From contig JAZQUU010000038.1 of NCBI GenBank assembly GCA_045631485.1, positions 1 through 64,000 of the forward strand: 64,000 nucleotides of DNA, in the 5' to 3' direction. How positions within the stretch are numbered: the stretch's first letter is position 1; every line of letters begins with the position of its first letter. The notes under the pieces are model-generated. The model did not search any database. It saw nothing but the letters and a program-made list of their open reading frames with translations, and was not told where the DNA came from. The stretch is from SIG452 sp045631485. Its GTDB lineage: Bacteria > Bacillota > Clostridia > UMGS1840. This document shows positions 51,823 through 64,000 of this stretch, piece by piece. The position numbers and the translations under genes were made by a program.

Positions 51823-54800
51823 TTACGCTTCTTCTGCTACTAAAGCAGGTTCTTCTTCCACGATAGCGGTTGCTGCTTCATATTCAGTATCCTGATATTT
51901 CTGCATACCGGTACCTGCGGGAATCAGTTTACCTAAGATAACGTTTTCTTTTAAGCCGTTAAGCGGGTCGATTTTTCCTTTGATTGCCGCATCGGTTAAA
52001 ACCTTGGTGGTTTCCTGGAAGGATGCTGCAGATAAGAAGGAATCGGTTGCCAAGGATGCTTTGGTGATACCCAATAAGGTTACTTCACCCACAGCTTCTT
52101 TGCCGCCTTCTGCTCTTACTTTTTCGTTCTGTTCGTTGAATTCTACCATATCCACTAAGGAGCCGGGGAACAGGTTGGTGTCCCCATTGTCATCCACGCG
52201 GATTTTTCTCATCATCTGACGAACAATAACTTCGATATGTTTATCGTTGATATCAACCCCCTGCAGACGGTAAACTCTCTGCACTTCGGAAATTAAGTAT
52301 TCCCAAACGGAGAATTTGCCTTTGATGCGGAGTACATCGTGAGGATTGATGGGACCTTCGGTTAAGGGATCGCCGGCTTCAATGAAGCTACCGTCCTGAA
52401 CCTTAATCTGAGAACCGTACGGAATCTTGTAGGTTTTTGCTTCGCCTTCATCAGATACCACGGTAACCTCTCTCTTATGGTCGGTTACAACGCTAACCTT
52501 ACCGGACAGTTCGGAAATTTCGGTACAGCCCTTGGGTTTTCTTGCTTCAAAGAGTTCTTCAACTCTGGGAAGACCCTGGGTAATATCGCCACCCGCAACA
52601 CCACCGGTGTGGAAGGTTCTCATGGTCAACTGGGTACCGGGTTCCCCGATGGACTGTGCAGCAATGATACCAACTGCTTCCCCGATAGAAATGGGAGAAC
52701 CGCTTGCAAGGTTTGCACCGTAACATTTTGCACAAACACCGATTTTGGATTTACAACCCAGTACGGAACGGATTTTAACGGATTTGATATTGTTTGCTTC
52801 GCAAATTTTTTCAATTTCCAATGCTTTTGCTTTGGAAATCATAGTATCGGTATCGCAGATTACTTCGCCGGTTGCAGGATCACAGAAATCGCTGATTAAG
52901 TATCTGCCAACCAGTCTTTCGTGTAAGGGTTCGATACCTTTGATTGCTTCCACGTCCAAACCGTCGTGAGAACCGCAATCGTCTTCACGGATGATAACAT
53001 CCTGAGAAACGTCAACCAATCTTCTGGTTAAGTAACCGGAGTCGGCGGTACGAAGTGCGGTATCGGCAAGACCTTTACGAGCACCGTGAGAAGAAATGAA
53101 GTATTCAAGCACGTTCAGACCTTCACGGAAGTTTGCACGGATGGGGATTTCAACGGTTTTACCGGAGGTATCCGCCATCAGACCACGCATACCTGCCAAC
53201 TGACGAATCTGGCTCTTACTACCACGGGCACCGGAGTCCGCCATCATGAAGATGGGGTTGGTAGCTTTTAAGTTATCCATCAGCGCATCGGTAACATCGT
53301 CAATGGTGTTGGTCCACAGGTCAATTACCTTATTGTATCTGTCGTCTTCGGTTAACAGACCGCGTTTGAATTTCTTTTCAACGTCTTTAATCTTATCTTC
53401 GGTTTCGTGAATCAGCTTCCATTTGGTAATGGGAACTTCCATATCGGCAACACCAACGGTGATAGCACCGCGGGTGGAGTATTTGTAACCGTTTGCTTTG
53501 ATATCGTCAAGCACTACTGCAGTTTCGGTGATACCGTGAACTTCAATACATTTTTCAATGATTTTGCCCAGTGCTTTCTTGTCGGCATTGAACTGAACTT
53601 CCAGATCCAGAATGGTATCTTCGTTGGTTCTGTCCACAAAGCCTAAATCCTGAGGAATGTAGCTGTTGAAGATGATTCTTCCCACGGTTACATCCAACAC
53701 TTTGGAATAGGTTTTGCCGTCGATTTCTTTGGTGCTTCTTACCTTGATGGGTGCATGCAGACCAACTACGCCGTTTTCGTAAGCCAGCATTGCTTCATCA
53801 AAGTTGGAGAATGCTTTGCCCACGCCGGGTTCGTCTTCATTCACGATGGTCAGGTAGTAGCTACCCAAAATCATATCCTGAGTCGGAACAGTAACAGGTT
53901 TACCGTCCTGAGGTTTCAACAGATTGTTCGCAGAAAGCATTAAGAATCTTGCTTCTGCCTGAGCTTCTGCAGACAAGGGAACGTGAACAGCCATCTGGTC
54001 ACCGTCGAAGTCCGCGTTGTATGCGGTACATACCAACGGATGCAGACGGATTGCTTTCCCGTCAACCAAAACGGGTTCAAACGCCTGGATACCCAGTCTG
54101 TGCAGAGTGGGCGCACGGTTTAACAGAACGGGATGTTCTTTGATAACCTCTGCTAAAATATCCCACACTTCGTCGTTCACACGTTCTACCATTCTCTTTG
54201 CAGATTTGATATTGTGTGCTTTACCGGAATCGTGCAGACGTTTCATTACGAAAGGTTTGAACAGTTCCAGCGCCATTTCTTTGGGCAGACCGCACTGATA
54301 AATTTTCAGTTCGGGGCCAACAACGATAACGGAACGGCCGGAATAGTCAACACGTTTACCCAGTAAGTTCTGACGGAAACGACCCTGTTTCCCTTTTAAT
54401 AAGTCGGAAAGAGATTTTAAGGGACGGTTGCCGGGGCCGGTTACAGGTTTACCGCGACGGCCATTATCAATCAAAGCGTCAACCGCTTCCTGAAGCATTC
54501 TCTTTTCGTTTCTTACGATAATTTCAGGTGCATTTAATTCCAATAATTTTTTCAGACGGTTGTTACGGTTAATAACACGTCTGTATAAATCGTTTAAGTC
54601 GGAAGCTGCAAATCTGCCGCCATCTAACTGCACCATCGGTCTTAAATCAGGAGGAATAACAGGCAGAACTTCCAGAACCATCCATTCGGGCTTATTGCCG
54701 GATAAACGGAAGGATTCCACTGCTTCCAGACGCTTCATCTGTTTGGTACGCTTCTGCCCCTGACCGGTAGTGGAAGCGATTTCGTCTTTTAATTCCTGAG

Positions 54801-55410
54801 ATAATTTATCCAAATCTAAGTTGCGAAGCAGAGTCTGAACTGCTTCCGCACCCATACCTGCCTGGAATTTATCACCGTATTTTTCTCTGGCTTCCTGATA
54901 TTCTGCATTAGACAGAATCTGGTTTAACTGCAGATCGGTGTTTTTACCGGGATCGGTTACGATATAAGATGCAAAATATAATACATTTTCTAAATATTTG
55001 GGGGAGATATCCAATAAAAGGCCCATTCTGGAGGGGATCCCTTTAAAGTACCAGATGTGAGAAACGGGAGTTGCTAAGGTGATGTGACCCATTCTTTCAC
55101 GTCTTACTTTGGATTTGGTTACCTCAACGCCACAACGGTCACAAACTACACCTTTATAACGGATTCTTTTGTACTTACCGCAATGACATTCCCAGTCTCT
55201 GGTGGGACCAAAGATTCTTTCACAGAACAAACCGTCTTTTTCCGGTTTCTGGGTTCTGTAATTGATGGTTTCGGGTTTTTTTACTTCCCCGTAAGACCAT
55301 TCCAACACATCTTCGGGAGAACACAAACCAACCTTGATGGACTCAAAGCTGTTGAATTCTACCTTGGTGTCTTTTTTTACTTCGCTTGTATTTAATTCCA
55401 TATTTGACAT
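51823..55410 (-). CDS. rpoC: RNA polymerase subunit beta'
   Basis: A 1195-residue catalytic subunit. The N-terminal zinc site (CHCGKYKRIRYKGVVCDRCGVEV), the magnesium loop NADFDGDQMAVHVPLS, the bridge helix/trigger loop region and the C-terminal conserved ARKPKGCTEISELSG segment are present. Length is typical of clostridia. AAAGGA lies nine bases before the ATG. Confidence 0.98.
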   Translation of the reverse strand: MSNMELNTSEVKKDTKVEFNSFESIKVGLCSPEDVLEWSYGEVKKPETINYRTQKPEKDGLFCERIFGPTRDWECHCGKYKRIRYKGVVCDRCGVEVTKSKVRRERMGHITLATPVSHIWYFKGIPSRMGLLLDISPKYLENVLYFASYIVTDPGKNTDLQLNQILSNAEYQEAREKYGDKFQAGMGAEAVQTLLRNLDLDKLSQELKDEIASTTGQGQKRTKQMKRLEAVESFRLSGNKPEWMVLEVLPVIPPDLRPMVQLDGGRFAASDLNDLYRRVINRNNRLKKLLELNAPEIIVRNEKRMLQEAVDALIDNGRRGKPVTGPGNRPLKSLSDLLKGKQGRFRQNLLGKRVDYSGRSVIVVGPELKIYQCGLPKEMALELFKPFVMKRLHDSGKAHNIKSAKRMVERVNDEVWDILAEVIKEHPVLLNRAPTLHRLGIQAFEPVLVDGKAIRLHPLVCTAYNADFDGDQMAVHVPLSAEAQAEARFLMLSANNLLKPQDGKPVTVPTQDMILGSYYLTIVNEDEPGVGKAFSNFDEAMLAYENGVVGLHAPIKVRSTKEIDGKTYSKVLDVTVGRIIFNSYIPQDLGFVDRTNEDTILDLEVQFNADKKALGKIIEKCIEVHGITETAVVLDDIKANGYKYSTRGAITVGVADMEVPITKWKLIHETEDKIKDVEKKFKRGLLTEDDRYNKVIDLWTNTIDDVTDALMDNLKATNPIFMMADSGARGSKSQIRQLAGMRGLMADTSGKTVEIPIRANFREGLNVLEYFISSHGARKGLADTALRTADSGYLTRRLVDVSQDVIIREDDCGSHDGLDVEAIKGIEPLHERLVGRYLISDFCDPATGEVICDTDTMISKAKALEIEKICEANNIKSVKIRSVLGCKSKIGVCAKCYGANLASGSPISIGEAVGIIAAQSIGEPGTQLTMRTFHTGGVAGGDITQGLPRVEELFEARKPKGCTEISELSGKVSVVTDHKREVTVVSDEGEAKTYKIPYGSQIKVQDGSFIEAGDPLTEGPINPHDVLRIKGKFSVWEYLISEVQRVYRLQGVDINDKHIEVIVRQMMRKIRVDDNGDTNLFPGSLVDMVEFNEQNEKVRAEGGKEAVGEVTLLGITKASLATDSFLSAASFQETTKVLTDAAIKGKIDPLNGLKENVILGKLIPAGTGMQKYQDTEYEAATAIVEEEPALVAEEA

Positions 55411-55464
55411 TGACTCTCATCCTTTACTAAAGTTTTACCCGATTTTCCTGTAATCATGTAAGTG

Positions 55465-55495
55465 CCTGCCCCGAAGATGAAACCTCGGGGGCAGG
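55465..55495 (-). other. Hairpin between rpoB and rpoC
   Basis: A GC-rich 8-bp stem (55465-55472 with 55488-55495) with a 15-base loop and no T-run on the leftward strand. More likely a processing or stabilising hairpin than a terminator. Confidence 0.5.
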
Positions 55496-55503
55496 TAAAG
55501 TCA

Positions 55504-59433
<3,930 letters not shown>

Positions 59434-59611
59434 AAAAATCACCTCTTCTAAAAATTTACATCATGGAAATCACCGACTCTTCCCTTTTCCTGGGAAGAGA
59501 AACCGATGCTTTCGTGCACAATTGCTAAGTATTTTTGCTTGATATTCTACGAATATTTCACAAAATATACTGATAAATAGGAACACTTTTCCATTAAAAT
59601 GCGGTTATACC
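59434..59611 (-). promoter_or_regulatory. Leader of rpoB
   Basis: About 170 untranslated bases with one strong 8-bp hairpin (59477-59484 with 59492-59499). No T-run follows on the leftward strand, so it is not an obvious terminator. Confidence 0.5.
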
Positions 59612-59640
59612 ATATTATCATTAAAAGTCAAGATTGTCAA
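59612..59640 (-). promoter_or_regulatory. Promoter of rpoBC
   Basis: Leftward TTGACA (59640-59635), 17 bases, TAATAT (59617-59612). Confidence 0.8.
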
Positions 59641-59746
59641 CCCCTTTTTTCAATTTTTTTTCAATTATCAAAACAATTTTTCCGTCCTCGGGGTGCTTAT
59701 TGTTGAAACTGCACAAAAAAATAGAAAAATATCGTACAATTTTCAG

Positions 59747-59775
59747 TTGATTTTTTCAAAAAGATATTGTATAAT
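59747..59775 (+). promoter_or_regulatory. Promoter of the EF-G-like gene
   Basis: TTGATT (59747-59752), 17 bases, TATAAT (59770-59775). Confidence 0.75.
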
Positions 59776-59781
59776 AAAATT

Positions 59782-59956
59782 AATCATCAATCAAATACCG
59801 TCTCACCCGTTCGGAGTGAACTTTCCCGTCCGCCGATGCAAGGCATCAACGCGAAGGAAAACGCATATATTTCGGATATGAGGAATGTTTTCACCCTTTG
59901 GGGATTGGAATTTGTATTTTGTTGTATCAAACCCAAAAAAGAGAGGATGAGTTCAT
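59782..59956 (+). promoter_or_regulatory. Long leader of the EF-G-like gene
   Basis: About 175 untranslated bases with GATGC/GCATC (59834-59838/59842-59846) and TCAC/GTGA stems and a GC-richer middle than its surroundings. No known riboswitch is recognised, and no terminator precedes the start. Confidence 0.4.
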
Positions 59957-62029
59957 TTGGACTACAATGTAAAAAACATCAGAAACATCGCATTGGCAGC
60001 ACACGGCGGCTGCGGAAAAACCGCATTGGCAGAAGCTATGCTTCTCAATATGAAGGAAATTGACAGACTGGGCAAAATCGTTGACGGCAACACCGTTATG
60101 GATTACAGTCCCGAAGAAATCAAGCGCGGTATTTCAATCTCTACTGCAATTTCCAGCGGTGAATGGAAAGATACAAAGATTAATATTATAGATACTCCCG
60201 GATTTTTTGATTTTGAAGGCGAACTGGCTTGCGGTCTTCGTGCTGCGGATGCGGTTGTCATTTTGGTAAGCGGTAAATCCGGCGTTGGCGTTGGTTCTGA
60301 AAACGCCTGGGATTATGCAGAACGCAAAAATATGCCCAAGATTATCTACATCAACGATATTGATGATGAACACGCCAACTACACTCAGGTGGTAAATCAG
60401 TTGAAAGAAGTATTCGGAAAATCCGTTGCTCCTTTCTATGTACCCTTAAAGGTTGATAATTTCGTAACCGGTTATGTGGATTTGATTCACGACCGTGCAA
60501 GAGACTTTACCACCAAAGAAAATATTCCGATTACCGACCCCATGAGAGCGGCTTGTGCCGATATCAAGGACCAGATGTATGAAGCAATCGCAGAAACCGA
60601 TGAAGCTTTGATGGATAAATATTTTGCAGGCGAAGATTTCACTTCCGAAGAAATCCTCGCTGCAGTAAGAAAAGGGGTTGCAAACTGCGAAATCACTCCC
60701 GTTATGTTTGGCTCCAGCACCCACGACATCGGTATCAAAGGGTTATTAAATGCAATTAAAGACTATTTCCCCTCTCCCGATGAAGCAAAACCCGAAAAGG
60801 CTATCAATTTGGATACCGAAGAAGAAGTTATTTTGGAAATGAAAGCAGAAGACCCCACCCGTCTGTTTGTGTTCAAAACCATTTCCGACCCCTTTATCGG
60901 CAAGCTTTCTATCTTTAAAGTATTGTCCGGCAAACTGACTGCCGATACTACATTATATAATATCACCCGTGATAAAGAAGAAAAAATCGGTAAACTCTAT
61001 TTACCCAAAGGCAAAAAACAGGTGGAAACCAAAGAACTGATTGCAGGGGATATCGGTTGCGTGGCAAAACTTGCCGTTACCAAAACCGGTGATACATTAG
61101 CTTTGAAAAACGATAAACTGGAAGTTAAGAAGATTAAATTACCCACTCCTCACGTGAAAATGGCTATTATCTCCAAAGAAAAAGGAGACGAAGAAAAAAT
61201 CGGTTCCGGTTTGGCGAAACTCCGTGAAGAAGATCCCACCATCAGCTACTATAATGATGCCGAAACCCGTCAGTTTATTTTATGCGGTATCGGGGAACAG
61301 CATCTGGAAGTAATTCAGAGCAAATTAAAAACCAGATTTAATGTGGATTTCACTCTGCAGGAACCCATCGTGGCATACAGAGAAAAAATCAAACGCAAAG
61401 TTTCTGCCGAAGGTAAACATAAGAAACAGTCCGGCGGTCACGGTCAGTTCGGTCATTGCTGGATTGAATTTGAACCCCACGAAGAAGACGATTTAATCTT
61501 TGCAGAAAGAGTTGTGGGCGGTGCCGTTCCCAAAAACTACTTCCCCGCTGTGGAAAAAGGTTTAAGAGAAAGTATCTTACATGGTGTGCTGGCAGGCTAT
61601 CCCGTTGTGGGCTTAAAAGCGACCTTGTATGACGGTTCCTATCATCCCGTTGACTCTTCCGAAATGGCGTTCAAGATGGCTGCTCATAAAGCCTATATGA
61701 AAGGCTTGACTGAAGCAATGCCCTGCATCTTAGAACCCATCGGTGCTTTAAAAGTAATCGTTCCCAATGATTACATGGGCGATGTTATCGGCGATATCAA
61801 CAAACGCCGCGGACGTATTATGGGTATGACTCCCGTAAACTCCAAGCTTCAGGAAATCGATGCGGAAGTGCCTGTTTCCGAAATGGCAAAATACTCCACC
61901 GACCTGCGTTCCATGACTCAGGGCAGAGGTAAATTTGAATTTGACTTTGTTCGTTACGAAGAAGCTCCTGCGAATGTTGCTGAAAAAGTTATCGCAGACA
62001 GTAAATTCGTACGCAATGAAGAGGATTAA
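59957..62029 (+). CDS. EF-G-like translational GTPase paralogue
   Basis: A 690-residue protein of the EF-G-like (FusA2) group. G1 is AHGGCGKTAL (15-24) instead of the EF-G motif, and G3 is DTPGFFDF. At the guanine-specificity motif it reads NDID (133-136), so the lysine of NKxD is aspartate. Domain IV keeps KKQSGGHGQFGHC. Paralogues of this group lack proven translocase activity and may act in ribosome rescue or antibiotic tolerance. The start is TTG at 59957, with AGAGGA nine bases upstream; it is the first in-frame candidate with a good site. Confidence 0.9.
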   Translation: MDYNVKNIRNIALAAHGGCGKTALAEAMLLNMKEIDRLGKIVDGNTVMDYSPEEIKRGISISTAISSGEWKDTKINIIDTPGFFDFEGELACGLRAADAVVILVSGKSGVGVGSENAWDYAERKNMPKIIYINDIDDEHANYTQVVNQLKEVFGKSVAPFYVPLKVDNFVTGYVDLIHDRARDFTTKENIPITDPMRAACADIKDQMYEAIAETDEALMDKYFAGEDFTSEEILAAVRKGVANCEITPVMFGSSTHDIGIKGLLNAIKDYFPSPDEAKPEKAINLDTEEEVILEMKAEDPTRLFVFKTISDPFIGKLSIFKVLSGKLTADTTLYNITRDKEEKIGKLYLPKGKKQVETKELIAGDIGCVAKLAVTKTGDTLALKNDKLEVKKIKLPTPHVKMAIISKEKGDEEKIGSGLAKLREEDPTISYYNDAETRQFILCGIGEQHLEVIQSKLKTRFNVDFTLQEPIVAYREKIKRKVSAEGKHKKQSGGHGQFGHCWIEFEPHEEDDLIFAERVVGGAVPKNYFPAVEKGLRESILHGVLAGYPVVGLKATLYDGSYHPVDSSEMAFKMAAHKAYMKGLTEAMPCILEPIGALKVIVPNDYMGDVIGDINKRRGRIMGMTPVNSKLQEIDAEVPVSEMAKYSTDLRSMTQGRGKFEFDFVRYEEAPANVAEKVIADSKFVRNEED

Positions 62030-62055
62030 TTGATACCAAAGTTCAGTACCAAAAG

Positions 62056-62092
62056 ACAAAACTCCCGTCCAACATCGGACGGGAGTTTTGTT
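62056..62092 (+). terminator. Terminator of the EF-G-like gene
   Basis: A 15-bp perfect stem (62056-62070 with 62077-62091), 6-base loop, with a short T/A tail. Confidence 0.88.
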
Positions 62093-62133
62093 ATTATAAT
62101 ATAGTATGGAAATTTTTCTGTAACTTTTCGTTA

Positions 62134-62195
62134 TCTCTCCCTCCGTCAAAACCTGAGGTTTTGCCACCTCCCTCGTCAGAGGGAGGCAAGGAAGA
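62134..62195. repeat. Intergenic repeat, family B copy 2
   Basis: Two hairpins in a row: 7-bp (62147-62153/62157-62163) and 8-bp (62167-62174/62179-62186), flanked by weakly complementary CT-rich and AG-rich arms. The same plan as at 46438-46491. On either strand it encodes spurious short peptides. Confidence 0.6.
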
Positions 62196-62220
62196 TGTTC
62201 GCACAACCACAGTGCAACTT

Positions 62221-62329
62221 AAAAATGGATGCAGAATTCGGAAATCGAATCAAGGCAACGCCTTGACGAGCCCGAAGCCGTACCGAGTGTACGGCGAGTG
62301 GTGAGATTCACGGATTGTGCGCCATTTTT
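62221..62329. repeat. Three-way-junction repeat, family A copy 4
   Basis: Outer stem AAAAATGG (62221-62228) against CCATTTTT (62322-62329). Hairpin 1 is 62250-62256/62260-62266, hairpin 2 is 62277-62283/62289-62295 with loop CGAGT. Linkers are CCCGAA and GAGTGGTGA. Its right arm overlaps the purF-like stop codon. Hairpin 2 has G-C pairs flipped relative to copy 2, a compensatory change. Confidence 0.75.
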
Positions 62330-63752
62330 ACTTGCACTTATTAGGACATTCTTTTCCGTCCCAACAGTAAGTGCATAACTTGCATTTGTCTAAACCGATA
62401 GATTCTACCATATCATCCAGGCGATGATATCTCAGAGTGGTGAAGCCCATTTCTTTACGGATGGCTTCTACCATTTCTTTGTAGTTATCGTGGTCAGGGT
62501 TGGTGTAGGTTTCCATTATTTTTTCGTCCACGTTGTCGCCTTCTCTTAAGGCAATCATACGGCGGGCAATTAAATCCATATCGGAGCCGGAACGGGAGAA
62601 ATTCAGATATTTACAACCAAACATAATGGGAGGACAAGCAGGACGGATATGAACCTGTTTGGCACCTCTTTGATATAAGAAGTCGGCAGTTTCCCGAAGC
62701 TGAGTGCCGCGAACGATGGAATCGTCAATTAACACCATATCTTTGTTGCGGATCAGTTCTTCCACGGGAATCAGTTTCATTTTTGCAATTTTGTTTCGTT
62801 CGGTTTGCACCTGAGGCATAAAGGAACGCGCCCAGGTGGGAGTGTATTTAATGAAGGGTCTTGCAAAAGGAATTTCAGATTGGTTGGCATAACCGATGGC
62901 GTGGGGAGTTCCCGAATCGGGTACCCCTGCTACCATGTGTGCCTGCACATCGTCACGCTTGGCAAGAAGTTCCCCGCATTTATAACGCATCTGTTCCACA
63001 TTCACACCTTCGTAGGTGGAGGTGGGATAACCGAAATATACCCATAAGAAGCTACAGATTTTCATTTCTTCGCCGGGTGCTTGTAAGGTTTGAATACCGT
63101 CGGGAGTAACCAGGACGATTTCGCCGGGTCCCAATTCTTTTTCTTTGGTATATCCTAAGTTAAAATAAGCAAAGCTTTCAAAGGTGACACAGCGTGCACC
63201 GTCTTTTTTCCCGATGATTAAAGGAGTTCTGCCCACACGGTCACGAGCCGCATAGATACCTTTGGTGGTCAGTACCAACATAGACATGGAGCCTTCAATT
63301 TTTTCCTGTGCAAAACGAATCCCTTCCACGATGGAATCACACTGGTTGATTAAAGAAGCCACCAACTCGGTCTGATTAATCTGACCGCCGCTCATTTCCA
63401 GGAAATGAGGATTCCCTTTGGAGAACGCCAGCTTTACCAATTCATCGGTGTTGTTGATTCTGCCCACGGTGGTGATGGCAAAATTGCCTAAGTGACTGCG
63501 GACAATGAGAGGCTGAGGGTCGGTGTCAGAAATACAGCCGATGCCGAAATTTCCTTCCATTTCCTCTAAGTCACGGCCGAATTTAATACGGAAAGGAGAG
63601 TTCTCAATATTATGAATGGCTCTGTTGAAACCGTTTTTGCCCAAAACGGCAAGTCCGCCGCGTTTGGTGCCTAAGTGAGAATGGTAGTCGGTGCCGAAAA
63701 ATAAGTCCAGTACGCAATCCGATTTGGATGCTACGCCAAAAATTCCACCCAT
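62328..63752 (-). CDS. purF: Amidophosphoribosyltransferase-like protein lacking the N-terminal cysteine
   Basis: A 474-residue PurF homologue. The class II glutamine amidotransferase domain (about 2-235) begins Met-Gly-Gly-Ile-Phe-Gly, so the cysteine nucleophile normally right after Met is glycine. The phosphoribosyltransferase domain keeps the PRPP loop MVLIDDSIVRGTQ. Five C-terminal cysteines (457, 460, 463, 469, 473) could bind iron-sulfur or zinc. AAAGGAG precedes the ATG at the right distance, so the N-terminus is secure. It may use free ammonia, act as a regulatory paralogue, or do something else; a canonical purF may exist elsewhere. Confidence 0.88.
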   Translation of the reverse strand: MGGIFGVASKSDCVLDLFFGTDYHSHLGTKRGGLAVLGKNGFNRAIHNIENSPFRIKFGRDLEEMEGNFGIGCISDTDPQPLIVRSHLGNFAITTVGRINNTDELVKLAFSKGNPHFLEMSGGQINQTELVASLINQCDSIVEGIRFAQEKIEGSMSMLVLTTKGIYAARDRVGRTPLIIGKKDGARCVTFESFAYFNLGYTKEKELGPGEIVLVTPDGIQTLQAPGEEMKICSFLWVYFGYPTSTYEGVNVEQMRYKCGELLAKRDDVQAHMVAGVPDSGTPHAIGYANQSEIPFARPFIKYTPTWARSFMPQVQTERNKIAKMKLIPVEELIRNKDMVLIDDSIVRGTQLRETADFLYQRGAKQVHIRPACPPIMFGCKYLNFSRSGSDMDLIARRMIALREGDNVDEKIMETYTNPDHDNYKEMVEAIRKEMGFTTLRYHRLDDMVESIGLDKCKLCTYCWDGKECPNKCK

Positions 63753-63826
63753 ATTTTAAATCTCCTTTTTCATTCAGATTTGCTCAACTTTTAAAAAAAT
63801 ACCGCATATTATCACACGATACCTGT

Positions 63827-63855
63827 ATTATATACGATTTTTTGAAAAAATGCAA
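63827..63855 (-). promoter_or_regulatory. Promoter of the purF-like gene
   Basis: Leftward TTGCAT (63855-63850), 17 bases, TATAAT (63832-63827), about 75 bases before the ATG. No PurR box or purine riboswitch fold was recognised in the leader. Confidence 0.75.
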
Positions 63856-63908
63856 CCCTATTTTCTAAAAAACTCCCACGAATCTTTACCATATTATTAA
63901 TGATATTT

Positions 63909-63925
63909 TTGGAGAAACTCTCCAA
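63909..63925. other. Small hairpin upstream of the purF-like promoter
   Basis: TTGGAGA/TCTCCAA, 7-bp perfect stem with a 3-base loop, followed on the rightward strand by T5. It may be a weak second terminator. Confidence 0.35.
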
Positions 63926-63940
63926 TTTTTCTCCTGTAAC

Positions 63941-63975
63941 AAAAAACTCGCAAAAATATTTTTGCGAGTTTTTTC
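63941..63975 (-). terminator. Terminator of a gene beyond the right edge
   Basis: A 16-bp perfect palindromic stem (63941-63956 with 63959-63974), 2-base loop, with A6/T6 ends. No gene in the window ends here, so it most likely terminates a leftward gene beyond 64000. Confidence 0.85.
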
Positions 63976-64000
63976 GTTGATTGATAGCAAGATAATCTTG

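Noticed and set aside
61748..62206. A leftward 152-residue frame starting in the family B copy
   Set aside because: Most of it is antisense to the EF-G-like gene, and the rest is repeat sequence.

Overview
The window looks like the chromosome of a low-to-moderate GC, endospore-forming anaerobe of the Bacillota (class Clostridia), probably an uncultured gut-type lineage. The evidence is the sporulation genes (spoIID, a spoIIQ-type LytM gene behind a forespore sigma-F-like promoter, dpaA and dpaB), S-layer homology proteins, Firmicutes-style strong Shine-Dalgarno sites, a clostridial rpoBC/str cluster, and short dispersed intergenic repeats of a kind common in uncultured Clostridia. No phage, transposase, integrase, CRISPR array or rRNA gene is visible.

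Layout. 1-6.3 kb: a leftward operon lon-hisS-aspS-small export protein, preceded at the left edge by the first codons of another leftward gene whose ribosome binding site lies in an 18-bp hairpin. 6.4-9.1 kb: rightward spoIID, spoIIQ-like and parB/noc-like genes. 9.3-11.9 kb: leftward fba, ACT-domain regulator and PFL (UPF0210) gene. 12.2-20.8 kb: a long rightward run of murJ, polysaccharide polymerase/ligase, glycosyltransferase, two DUF4330-like genes, rluD-type synthase, hisA, recF and nth, then tRNA-Leu(CAG). 21.2-24.3 kb: ArsB/NhaD-like permease and pyridoxamine kinase, divergent from a C-terminally short MocR/PdxR regulator. 24.4-30.2 kb: two large secreted SLH proteins, divergent from a frameshifted merR remnant. 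30.8-32.2 kb: dpaAB. 32.5 kb: rplS with a structured leader. 33.1-40.0 kb: arabinose operon araA-araB-araD plus a GH2 glycosidase. 40.3-44.1 kb: typA-argC-argB. 44.4-46.1 kb: a MATE pump and a tiny Cys-rich protein with a long hairpin leader. 46.7-59.4 kb: leftward rpoB-rpoC, then L7Ae-like-rpsL-rpsG-fusA-tuf from its own promoter. 60-62 kb: an EF-G-like paralogue. 62.3-63.8 kb: a purF-like gene lacking the nucleophilic cysteine.

How the parts work together. Most of the window is housekeeping: transcription and translation, protein quality control, cell envelope and spore assembly. The catabolic module releases and isomerises arabinose, presumably from plant arabinogalactan-type polymers. The pdxK/MocR pair is probably a PLP-sensing salvage circuit.

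The least explained material is non-coding. One family of elements of about 100 bp (four copies: 9.2, 33.0, 46.5 and 62.3 kb) keeps a three-way-junction fold through compensatory base changes, and three of its copies lie between convergent genes. There is also a large composite inverted repeat of about 160 bp in front of the Cys-rich gene, a tandem tRNA-tail repeat at 20.9-21.2 kb, and a tandem hairpin element at 40.15-40.3 kb. No complete new protein system is evident. These RNA/DNA structures and several altered active sites are the best leads.
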